From positions 58,195 through 122,194 of the forward strand of contig NZ_JAHBBE010000002.1 of assembly GCF_019331805.1 (NCBI RefSeq): 64,000 bases of DNA, in the 5' to 3' direction. The stretch is from Bifidobacterium pongonis. GTDB lineage: Bacteria > Actinomycetota > Actinomycetes > Actinomycetales > Bifidobacteriaceae. The stretch's first letter is position 1; every line of letters begins with the position of its first letter. The position numbers and the translations under genes were made by a program. Under the pieces are notes generated by a model that saw only the letters and a program-made list of their open reading frames with translations, was not told where the DNA came from and made no database searches. Positions 19,371-26,389 of the stretch are shown here, piece after piece.

Positions 19371-19814
19371 ATGACTGAACCTATCCCAAGCGCAGGCGAA
19401 ACCACCATCATCGGCATGCCTGCCATCACCATTCCTGTAACCGCAACCGCAACCAGCGATCGACCGCTGACCGCGGAGGATCTCGACACCATCGCTCGTC
19501 TGTCCGACGACACCGCGTTGCTGATTTCCACTAGGGGAGCGGTATCCGGATCGCGTTATCTGCTTGACGAGGATGAAGTGACCGTCGGCCGCGACCCGCA
19601 TTCCGATATCCTGCTGGATGATTCCACCGTTTCCCGCGCCCATGCCGTGTTCCGCCGCGTGAACGGCGCGTTCGTCGTCGTCGACGCCGGATCGCTGAAC
19701 GGCACCTACGTGAACCGCCAGCGCATCGAGCACGCGCAGTTGAAGAACGGCGACGAAATCATGATCGGCAAGTTCCGACTCGTCTTCTTCACCAAATCCG
19801 CCGTCGTGGCATAA
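19371..19814 (+). CDS. garA: GarA/OdhI-type FHA-domain phosphoprotein regulator
   Basis: Small cytosolic phospho-switch protein. The product is 147 residues with an N-terminal extension and one FHA domain: SGSRYLLDEDE, VGRDPHSDILLDDSTVSRAH (phosphopeptide-binding Arg and Ser) and GSLNGTYVN. Residues 10-12 are Glu-Thr-Thr, matching the ETT motif whose threonines are phosphorylated by PknB/PknG in mycobacterial GarA. In relatives the unphosphorylated form binds 2-oxoglutarate dehydrogenase, glutamate dehydrogenase and glutamate synthase. The block order (DUF881, DUF1290, DUF881, garA, MerR) matches that of mycobacteria. Which enzyme it controls here is unknown. Confidence 0.88.
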   Translation: MTEPIPSAGETTIIGMPAITIPVTATATSDRPLTAEDLDTIARLSDDTALLISTRGAVSGSRYLLDEDEVTVGRDPHSDILLDDSTVSRAHAVFRRVNGAFVVVDAGSLNGTYVNRQRIEHAQLKNGDEIMIGKFRLVFFTKSAVVA

Positions 19815-19905
19815 CCTGACCTCCGGCCGACGGGACTAGACTTGGTATTCAACCACACTTGGCTGAAGGACAAGTCCGGCATCATCGGCATAGGAGGCGA
19901 CGATC

Positions 19906-20538
19906 ATGGATCAATCCGGCAGACTGCACCTGCATGTCCGTCTCGAAGATCGGGATGATCTGAACGAGCATGCCATTCAGGGCGAATTGTTCAGCCTTAC
20001 CGACGAAGAGGACATCACACGAGGCTACCGGGGGACCGTCGCGTCCAAAGTCGCCGGCATCACATACCGGCAACTTGATTATTGGGCGCGCAAGCAGATC
20101 GTTGATCCATCGATTACGCCATCGCACGGGTCGGGGTCCCGCAGACTGTACTCATTCAAGGACGTGGTGATTCTCGCCACGTCCAAGAAGCTGCTTGATG
20201 CAGGCGTGAATCTGCAGAACGTGACCACGGCGATTGGTTTTCTGGTGGCTCATACCTCGTCGCAGCTGGAACACATCACCATCATGTGCGATGGGGAACA
20301 GGTATATGAGTGCACCACCAATGAGCAGATGATGGAACTGCTTAACAGCGGGCGTGCCGTATTCGCCGTTTCCGTCGGTTCGCTATGGCATCAGATCCGG
20401 GAGGCCTTGGATCATGAGAGCTACGTGGATTTGAAGGATCATCAGGTGAAGAATGCGGCGGTGCAGCCCGTCGATGATTTGACCGCAGCGCGTATGCGCA
20501 AGAACCTAGAGGCGCGGCAGCAGCGCCAGTCAGCGTGA
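19906..20538 (+). CDS. ftsR: MerR-family transcription regulator (FtsR-like)
   Basis: The product is 210 residues. A 45-residue N-terminal extension precedes a MerR winged helix-turn-helix (ITYRQLDYWARKQIVDPSIT, then GSRRLYSFKDVVILATSKKL); an effector-like C-terminal domain follows. It lies downstream of garA as in Mycobacterium (Rv1828) and Corynebacterium, where the orthologue FtsR activates ftsZ. That role here is inferred from family and position. AGGAGGCGACG lies upstream of the ATG. Confidence 0.82.
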   Translation: MDQSGRLHLHVRLEDRDDLNEHAIQGELFSLTDEEDITRGYRGTVASKVAGITYRQLDYWARKQIVDPSITPSHGSGSRRLYSFKDVVILATSKKLLDAGVNLQNVTTAIGFLVAHTSSQLEHITIMCDGEQVYECTTNEQMMELLNSGRAVFAVSVGSLWHQIREALDHESYVDLKDHQVKNAAVQPVDDLTAARMRKNLEARQQRQSA

Positions 20539-20539
20539 T

Positions 20540-20905
20540 ATGGATATTCTGCCAATCGTATTGTGGGGGATAGGCGTGCTCACCTCCTTCGGCGAGTGCG
20601 TCTATGCTCTGGTTTCCAGTAAATACCGGTCCCGTTCCACCGAGCCGGACGTTTTGCCGCCGTCGCTGACGGCGATCGCCGGGCATCTGGTGGCGGTGAT
20701 CTGCTTCGTCATGGCGTTGGTGATCGCGTCGTACTGCATCGATTTGTATGATGCGCGGATGCATGATTTCTATGGAAGCGCCATCCCGGTCGGCGGCGTC
20801 ATCGCCATCGTGCTGCTCGCGCTGCAGATTGTGCTGCTGTACATGCAGTCGCGCAGGGCCATGCTGACCGAGATGAACAGACGATTGAACCGGTATATGA
20901 AGTAG
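20540..20905 (+). CDS. Hypothetical three-TM membrane protein
   Basis: The product is 121 residues with three hydrophobic helices (about residues 4-25, 44-65 and 80-102) and a basic C-terminus (RRLNRYMK). It begins one base after the ftsR stop and is followed by a long terminator hairpin, so it is the last gene of the pgsA-to-ftsR transcription unit. I do not recognise the family. Its position suggests an envelope or division role, which is inference. Confidence 0.75.
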   Translation: MDILPIVLWGIGVLTSFGECVYALVSSKYRSRSTEPDVLPPSLTAIAGHLVAVICFVMALVIASYCIDLYDARMHDFYGSAIPVGGVIAIVLLALQIVLLYMQSRRAMLTEMNRRLNRYMK

Positions 20906-20960
20906 GCGTTCGCGGTAGACGATCGGCCGTTCACCGGAACGTATTCCTTGCGGCAAAATG

Positions 20961-21004
20961 ATGATGGGGTGGTGCGAGATTCATGTCTCGCACCACCCCA
21001 TCAT
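20961..21004. terminator. Perfect 19-bp hairpin between convergent genes
   Basis: ATGATGGGGTGGTGCGAGA pairs perfectly with its complement at 20986-21004 around a 6-nt loop. It lies between the plus-strand membrane-protein gene and the minus-strand gene ending at 21125. On the minus strand TTTT follows closely, on the plus strand no T-run does; it may work for both. Confidence 0.8.
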
Positions 21005-21124
21005 CGTATGTTCGGGCACATGCCTTCCGATGTGGGAAGTCCCCAGGCGTCCAGGAGAATATACAGGGCGGAAATCGTGGGGGAGCGGTCCCCCGTTCGG
21101 CTTCGGCTTCGCCGTTTCGTTCGC

Positions 21125-21451
21125 TCAGTGCTGCCCGTGCAGCTCCGGGTCCTCGGGATGATACTTGCCGACCTTATGCTCGGTGGTCATCACTTCGCCA
21201 TCCGGACGGTAATTGATCTTGACATACGACATCACATGGGTTGCGCCGGCTTTCGCGCCGACCAGCTGGCAATTCCGAACGATATCCATGCAGGTGTCGA
21301 AGTCACCTTCGATGGCGGTTTCGAACGGTCCGACGAAATAGTCGACGCCGGTCGATTTGATGTACGCGATCACCTCGTCGACGATGGCGCAGGTTTCCTC
21401 GTCGGTGCGTGCGTTCATGGGCAGGAATTGGATGGCGACGGAGCAGTTCAT
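21125..21451 (-). CDS. MTH1187/DUF77 family thiamine-binding-like protein
   Basis: The product is 108 residues, a ferredoxin-like fold family whose members bind thiamine or its pyrimidine. Conserved features seen: NCSVAIQFLPM near the N-terminus, YFVGPFETAIEGDFDTCM and VKINYRPDGEVMTTEHKVGKY. An AAAGGA ribosome binding site lies upstream of the ATG. No TPP riboswitch is visible in the 180 bases upstream. It stands alone on the minus strand. The biochemical role of this family is still unclear. Confidence 0.8.
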   Translation of the reverse strand: MNCSVAIQFLPMNARTDEETCAIVDEVIAYIKSTGVDYFVGPFETAIEGDFDTCMDIVRNCQLVGAKAGATHVMSYVKINYRPDGEVMTTEHKVGKYHPEDPELHGQH

Positions 21452-21610
21452 GCAATCGGTCCTTTCGGTTTTTCCGGTTCTTTTCGGTTTTACGGTCCGA
21501 GAACGATGTATGTGATTCCATCCACAGCATACTCCAAGGAGAGGCCGTTTCGACCGGTGGAAGAGCGGTATGAATATGCCTATCTGACATAACGTACATT
21601 ATCGGCTATT

Positions 21611-21638
21611 TTGGTACACGGGAAGAAACGGCTATGCT
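21611..21638 (+). promoter_or_regulatory. Promoter of small membrane-protein gene
   Basis: TTGGTA (21611-21616) and TATGCT (21633-21638) are separated by 16 bp. The -10 overlaps an upstream in-frame ATG, which supports translation from 21679 instead. Confidence 0.55.
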
Positions 21639-21678
21639 ACTGTCTGTATTGAAGGGAAAATCAAGGAGGATTCTGCAT

Positions 21679-22053
21679 ATGTTCGTACTCCCAAATCTGT
21701 TGTTCTTCTGGAGTCTGATCGTCGCGATCGGCTCGTTCGTATTGGCCGTCGTATCCGCCGTGGACGACGCCCGACGGGCCGACCGGCTTACCGTGCGCAT
21801 CGTCGCCACGTGCGTCGCCGTCGCGCTCTTCTCCGCATGGCTCGCCTCATACGCCTATGCCACGTGTTCGGCCGATCGGATCTCTCTGACGGACCTCATC
21901 GTCCTGTCGTTCCTCACCGTGGTGTTCACCCTTGGTGACTGGGGCAGCATGCGTCGTATTCAACGTCGCGCCTTGGCTCTGGTCTGCCTGTGCGCCTTCG
22001 CCTTGTCTCTGGTGTTCCTGGCGATTGTCGTGGCGGCGTACTGCGCAGCCTGA
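21679..22053 (+). CDS. Hypothetical membrane protein, about four TM
   Basis: The product is 124 residues from ATG 21679, chosen because a perfect AAGGAGGA lies about 9 nt upstream; the ATG at 21634 lies inside the promoter. Four hydrophobic helices are separated by short polar loops with DDARRADR and RRIQRRA as likely cytoplasmic basic patches. It is a single-gene unit with its own promoter and a 17-bp terminator hairpin. I do not recognise the family. The upstream DNA is visibly A+T-richer than the surroundings. Confidence 0.72.
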   Translation: MFVLPNLLFFWSLIVAIGSFVLAVVSAVDDARRADRLTVRIVATCVAVALFSAWLASYAYATCSADRISLTDLIVLSFLTVVFTLGDWGSMRRIQRRALALVCLCAFALSLVFLAIVVAAYCAA

Positions 22054-22090
22054 TTTTCTGACATAACGTTCGCCATAATTCGTCATAAAT

Positions 22091-22131
22091 GTGAGGTGGC
22101 CGCACGGATCATTCCCGTGCGGCCACCTCAC
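22091..22131. terminator. Perfect 17-bp hairpin between convergent genes
   Basis: GTGAGGTGGCCGCACGG pairs perfectly with its complement at 22115-22131; the loop is 7 nt. There is no T-run on the plus side. It separates the plus-strand membrane gene from the minus-strand phosphatase gene. Confidence 0.75.
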
Positions 22132-22168
22132 GTATGTCTATTCGAACGTCGTGCGCTGTGCGCTTGTA

Positions 22169-22882
22169 TCAGTCGGCGAAATATTCCACGACCGCGTCAT
22201 GCAGTTCGTCGACATGGTCGATGATCCGGTACGCGCCATGCTCGGTCAGCTCACCGGGCTCCGCATATCCCCAACCGCAACCCAGACAATCCAGACCACA
22301 GGCCTTCGCGCCGTCGGCATCCGTCCAACGATCGCCGACCATCAGCGCACGGTCAACGGAACGGTCGAATCCGATGCTCTCGAAACAGTATTCGATGACC
22401 TGTTCCTTCAACAGGCGCGAATTGTCCTTGGACGCACCATAGATGCCATCGACCATGCCGGTGACACCGAACCTGTCGCAAATCGGCTTGGCCTGGTATT
22501 CCGGCTTGCAGGTTGCGACGGCCAGATAGTATCCGTCGGCACGCAAGGCGGCAAGCTGCTGCGGAATGCCTTCGAACACGGTGTTGACATACCGGCCGGC
22601 CACCTTTTCGCCGGGATTGTTCGGATCGTCGAAGATCTCACGATCACCGTAGAACTCGCGGTACAGGTCGACGCCATGATCCAGCTGATCGTCCGGAACA
22701 TGATTGCGCTTCAGCGACTCGATGATCGGCGGTCCGACGAAACGCTGCAATTCAGCGGCATCGGGCACCTGCATGCCCAGCTCTTTGAACGTTTCCTTGA
22801 CGCTCGCGAGAATGCCTTTCGCGGAATCGGTGAGCGTTCCGTCGAGGTCAAGCAGAACGACTTTTCTCGGTGTATCGGTCAT
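22169..22882 (-). CDS. HAD-superfamily hydrolase, phosphoglycolate phosphatase-like
   Basis: The product is 237 residues from the ATG at 22882, which has GGGGAG a few bases upstream; the longer frame to 23086 overlaps the rbpA end and terminator. HAD motifs: VVLLDLDGTLTDS (nucleophile and acid Asp), the VATCK motif II region, and ALMVGDRWTDADGAK (motif IV). The helical cap domain places it in the Gph/PGP-like subfamily. The substrate is not certain; it may be a general sugar-phosphate or nucleotide phosphatase. Confidence 0.85.
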   Translation of the reverse strand: MTDTPRKVVLLDLDGTLTDSAKGILASVKETFKELGMQVPDAAELQRFVGPPIIESLKRNHVPDDQLDHGVDLYREFYGDREIFDDPNNPGEKVAGRYVNTVFEGIPQQLAALRADGYYLAVATCKPEYQAKPICDRFGVTGMVDGIYGASKDNSRLLKEQVIEYCFESIGFDRSVDRALMVGDRWTDADGAKACGLDCLGCGWGYAEPGELTEHGAYRIIDHVDELHDAVVEYFAD

Positions 22883-22951
22883 GGGCTTCTCCCCTGTCGT
22901 TATCTTCTGGTTTCTCTGGTTTCTCGGATTGCTCTGGTGCATTGCATGGAA

Positions 22952-22997
22952 CGGCCCGACCCATGAACCTGATGCGGATGATTCATGAATCGGGCCG
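22952..22997 (-). terminator. Hairpin between rbpA and the HAD gene
   Basis: CGGCCCGA (22952-22959) pairs with TCGGGCCG (22990-22997), with an inner CATGAA/TTCATG stem separated by a 2-nt internal loop. There is no U-tract on the minus strand. Confidence 0.55.
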
Positions 22998-23006
22998 AAA
23001 CGCATG

Positions 23007-23351
23007 TCACTCGTAGTCGGGAATCCAACCGTCGCGGTGCATCTGCAGGCGCTTCTCCAGCAGTTCCGCCAGTTCCTTTTCGTCACGGCGTTCGAGCAGC
23101 ATGTCCCAATGGGTTCGGGTCGGCTTGGAGATCTCGTTGGCCTTGTCTTCCTCGCCTTCGAGACGTGCCGTGGAACCGCAGTGGCATTCCCATTCGCTGG
23201 GGATCTCGGCGCCTTCGGCGAACGGCAGGATGGTACGGTGCCCGTTAGGGCAAATATAGGCTACTTCTTCACGGGCGGCGAAATCGACGTTCTGATCGGA
23301 TTCCAGCGACTTGGCGCCGATGCTCATGCCCCTGAGGCTACGTTCTGCCAT
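23007..23351 (-). CDS. rbpA: RNA polymerase-binding protein RbpA
   Basis: Actinobacteria-specific transcription factor that binds RNA polymerase and the principal sigma factor and stabilises open complexes. The product is 114 residues. It begins MAERSLRGMSIGAKSLE, has a zinc-ribbon-like core domain with two visible Cys positions (YICPNGH, WECHCGS), the basic linker and the C-terminal sigma-interaction motif PTRTHWDMLLERR. An AGGAGGA ribosome binding site precedes the ATG. It follows helY on the same strand with a 78-nt gap. Confidence 0.95.
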   Translation of the reverse strand: MAERSLRGMSIGAKSLESDQNVDFAAREEVAYICPNGHRTILPFAEGAEIPSEWECHCGSTARLEGEEDKANEISKPTRTHWDMLLERRDEKELAELLEKRLQMHRDGWIPDYE

Positions 23352-23370
23352 ATTGGTGATTCCTCCTTAA

Positions 23371-23388
23371 GTACTGCTTCCACAGTAC
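23371..23388 (-). other. Inverted repeat upstream of rbpA
   Basis: GTACTG and CAGTAC form a perfect 6-bp inverted repeat with a 6-nt loop, just upstream of the rbpA ribosome binding site. It could be a leader hairpin or an operator; nothing decides between them. Confidence 0.35.
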
Positions 23389-23429
23389 GAAACAGTTCGG
23401 ACGATTGGAATATTCCCGTTCCGTGTGTA

Positions 23430-26003
23430 TTACTCGATACCGCTGTACGCCACGACGCCGCGGTTGACGAGCTCGGCCGCCTCCCGTGCGCGATCGGCGA
23501 GCGAAGCGCCGTTCTCGCCCAGATAGGGTTCGGCGACCGCGATCTGATGGAGCACGTCGGACAGTCGTTTCGCGTTGCGCACGAAGTCGCCGCCCGTCAG
23601 TTCCGTGCCGTGGAGCACATCGGACAGGCTCCGGCCATCGGCCCATTCGTACATGATGTCGAGGATGCCGAAATCGATGTCCGGCAACGGGTTCATGCCG
23701 TGTGCCTCGCAGCAGGAACTGACTTCGGCGTGCACATGCTTCAATTCACGCGCGGCGACGGCGATCGGCCCATGGATCGACCCCGGGTAATACCGTGGCT
23801 CTCCCCCGCTGCCGCGCCTCGCCTCATAGACCAGGGACGACAGCACCGCGGCGAGCCCTGCCGGGGGCAACAAGTCGAACGTGCCGCCGCGTATCGCCTG
23901 GGCGAGTACGACATCCTGTTCGCTGTACAGACGGCGCAGCAGCTGGCCGGGTTCGGTCAACACCAGATCCCGTTCCCCCTGCACATCCAGATAGCCGAGT
24001 TCGGTGAGCACATCGCAGATACGGTCGAACTGACGAGCCACGGAACCGGTACGCGAATCGTAACGATGGTGCACGCGTTCGAGTTCGCGCATCTCACGCG
24101 CCCAACGATGCCCCCAGCGCAGGTGGCGCTGCAGATCCGGGCACTGCTTGCATGGATGTTCACGTTCCGCGCCACGCAGCTCGCCGATTTTGCGGTCAAG
24201 TTCACGGAACGCCTCGGAACGTTCCGCATCGGTGCGGAACAGCTGATGCTTGAGACGGTTGCGCTCACCCTTCTCCGCATCGCTGAGCGCCATGCGAATG
24301 GTCATGAACTCCTTGAAATCACCATGCTCGCAGGCGAACGCCTGCTCGTAGCCTTCCAAGGCACGCTCAAGCGTTGTCATCTGCGATTCCAGCTGCCATG
24401 CGGAGGCGTTCGCCTCCCATTGCGCGAAGGAATGGTCGAGCGTGGTGCGAGCCGTCTCATAGTCGCTGGAATTCAACAGATTCACGGCCATGTTGAAGGT
24501 CGGGTGGAAGCTGGAATGCAACGGGTAGACGCGCTTGCTGGACAATGCCGCGGCGGTCGCCGGCACGAATCCCCTATGATCCACCACCACGGCGTGGCCG
24601 ATGGTGTCGATGCCACGCCGACCCGCACGGCCGGTCAGCTGGGTGAATTCGCCCGGGGTCAGCGGCACATGCCCGGTGCCGTCGTATTTCTCAAGCTTTT
24701 CGACCACCACGCATCGTGCCGGCATGTTGATGCCCAACGCCAGCGTCTCGGTGGCGAACACCATCTTGATCAGCCCTTCTTCGAACAGTCGCTCGACGAT
24801 CTGGCGGAACAGTGCCACCATGCCCGCATGGTGGGAGGCGAACCCCTCCTCCAAGGCATAGCGGAAACGTGAGAACCCCAAGGTCTTCAGATCATCCTGG
24901 CTGAGCTGCCCTTCGACCATCTCATCCACGATGGCGCGGATGCGTCTCGCCTCCTCGTCCGTGGTGAGTTCCAGACCGGCGTTGAGGCACTGTTCGACGG
25001 CCTGATCGCAGCCGTTGCGGGAGAAGATGAAATAGATGCCGGGAAGCATGTCGAGATAGTTGAGCTCGTCGACCACCGCCCAGCGCCGGGGCGTATGACG
25101 TTCCGGCTTGCGCGACGGCGCACCGCCTCTCCCCCTGCCGGCGGGTCCTCCGTGGCGCTTGGTCTTGCCGCTACGCTCCTCGCCGCGCCTGCGCGACGCC
25201 TGATGATCGAGTTGGCTCAGACGTCTGGCGAGTTCCGTGTTCACTTCGGATGTCTGCCTGCCGTTGCGATCGCGCCGGTACAGATCGATGATCTCCGGTT
25301 CCGTCCTATCGTTCTGCTGGAGCATCACATGCTGTTCGAGCGGCACGGGTCGCTTTTCGGACACGATGAGCGTCGTGTCACCGCGCACCGAGGAAATCCA
25401 ATCGCTGAAATCCTCCACGTTCGACACGGTGGCGGACAGTGCCACGATGCGCACGTTCTGTGGCAGGTGGATGATGACTTCCTCCCACACCGGACCGCGG
25501 AACCGGTCGGCGAGGTAATGCACTTCGTCGAGGATCACGTAGCGCAGCGCGCTCAGTGTGGTCGAGTGCTCGTACAGCATGTTGCGCAGCACTTCGGTGG
25601 TCATCACCACGATATCGGCTTCGGAATTGATGGAGATGTCGCCGGTGAGCAGGCCGACCTTGTCCTCGCCGTACACGTCGACCAGGTCATGGTATTTCTG
25701 ATTGCTCAACGCCTTGATCGGCGTGGTATAGAAGGCTTTGACGTTGTGCTGCTGCGCGAGGAACACGGCGAAATCGGCCACAACGGTTTTGCCGGCACCG
25801 GTCGGCGCGGCGACGAGCACGTTGTTCCCCTGCTCCAACGCCTGATTGGCTTCGGATTGGAAGGAATCGAGTTCGAAGGGCAGGGTTCGTTCGAACTGCG
25901 CCGCAATGCTGGCGTCGCGGCGCTGACGTTGTCTGAAAGCGGCATAACGCTCGGACGGCGAAATAGTCGCGCCGTCCGAGCGTTGCTGATGATGTCGACT
26001 CAT
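23430..26003 (-). CDS. helY: Ski2/Mtr4-like superfamily II RNA helicase
   Basis: The product is 857 residues. RecA-like domain 1 has Walker A APTGAGKTVVADFAVF and the DEVHYLADRFRG box; SATVSNVEDF is motif III. Domain 2 has LALGINMPARCVVVEKLEKY and the QLTGRAGRRGID motif VI. The last 180 residues or so fit the DSHCT domain of Ski2-like helicases. A basic Arg/Gly insert lies between the two RecA domains. The enzyme probably unwinds structured RNA with ATP. The gene order pafBC - small TM protein - helY resembles mycobacteria, where tatA-tatC lie in the gap. Confidence 0.92.
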   Translation of the reverse strand: MSRHHQQRSDGATISPSERYAAFRQRQRRDASIAAQFERTLPFELDSFQSEANQALEQGNNVLVAAPTGAGKTVVADFAVFLAQQHNVKAFYTTPIKALSNQKYHDLVDVYGEDKVGLLTGDISINSEADIVVMTTEVLRNMLYEHSTTLSALRYVILDEVHYLADRFRGPVWEEVIIHLPQNVRIVALSATVSNVEDFSDWISSVRGDTTLIVSEKRPVPLEQHVMLQQNDRTEPEIIDLYRRDRNGRQTSEVNTELARRLSQLDHQASRRRGEERSGKTKRHGGPAGRGRGGAPSRKPERHTPRRWAVVDELNYLDMLPGIYFIFSRNGCDQAVEQCLNAGLELTTDEEARRIRAIVDEMVEGQLSQDDLKTLGFSRFRYALEEGFASHHAGMVALFRQIVERLFEEGLIKMVFATETLALGINMPARCVVVEKLEKYDGTGHVPLTPGEFTQLTGRAGRRGIDTIGHAVVVDHRGFVPATAAALSSKRVYPLHSSFHPTFNMAVNLLNSSDYETARTTLDHSFAQWEANASAWQLESQMTTLERALEGYEQAFACEHGDFKEFMTIRMALSDAEKGERNRLKHQLFRTDAERSEAFRELDRKIGELRGAEREHPCKQCPDLQRHLRWGHRWAREMRELERVHHRYDSRTGSVARQFDRICDVLTELGYLDVQGERDLVLTEPGQLLRRLYSEQDVVLAQAIRGGTFDLLPPAGLAAVLSSLVYEARRGSGGEPRYYPGSIHGPIAVAARELKHVHAEVSSCCEAHGMNPLPDIDFGILDIMYEWADGRSLSDVLHGTELTGGDFVRNAKRLSDVLHQIAVAEPYLGENGASLADRAREAAELVNRGVVAYSGIE

Positions 26004-26027
26004 ATGGATGCTTACTACCTGATGTGT

Positions 26028-26375
26028 TTAGTCGTCCGTTTCGCTGATGAAATCGGGGGTCTTGATCGGTTCCCGATCCCAACGTTCCCATACTTCCATG
26101 TGGCGTGTGCGCTTGGCGATCTCACGCTCCGCTTTCCGGGTGCGTGTCGTCTCGTAACGGTCGAGCGTAACCTTGAGCGGCTGCGTGAAGAACGGCGCTT
26201 CAGGCTCGGTTTCCTCCACTGGCTCGCCCATGCGGGCGACGCGATCGCCGATCTGCGACGCGGTACCGGACATCACATGCATGGCCTGAATGCCATGACG
26301 AATCGCGTACACGCATCCGATGACGATCATCGCCAGCATGAACAGCGCAAGAATCAGCCAAATCCACCAGGGCAT
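26028..26375 (-). CDS. Hypothetical single-TM membrane protein
   Basis: The product is 115 residues. One N-terminal membrane helix (residues 3-25, PWWIWLILALFMLAM at its start) is followed by a long hydrophilic, charged C-terminal part rich in Arg, Glu and Thr. It sits between pafBC (14 nt upstream) and helY (24 nt downstream), exactly where tatA-tatC lie in mycobacteria. The overall layout recalls TatA, but the TatA FG motif after the membrane helix is absent, so I do not call it TatA. No known function. Confidence 0.75.
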   Translation of the reverse strand: MPWWIWLILALFMLAMIVIGCVYAIRHGIQAMHVMSGTASQIGDRVARMGEPVEETEPEAPFFTQPLKVTLDRYETTRTRKAEREIAKRTRHMEVWERWDREPIKTPDFISETDD

Positions 26376-26389
26376 GACGCTCCCCTATC

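Noticed and set aside
21452..21610. TPP riboswitch upstream of the thiamine-binding-like gene
   Set aside because: No CTGAGA-type or GACCTGA-type conserved elements are visible in the upstream region of the minus-strand gene.
23004..24872. 622-residue plus-strand frame, and similar long plus-strand frames at 25095-26483, 26480-28144, 31039-33117 and 35120-37063
   Set aside because: All are antisense shadows of helY, pafBC, cmk-der and purH, whose protein motifs are complete on the minus strand.
25880..25896. GTTCGTTCGAAC inside helY as a further LexA box
   Set aside because: The half-sites are in the wrong order and spacing for TCGAAC-N4-GTTCGA and lie inside a coding region.
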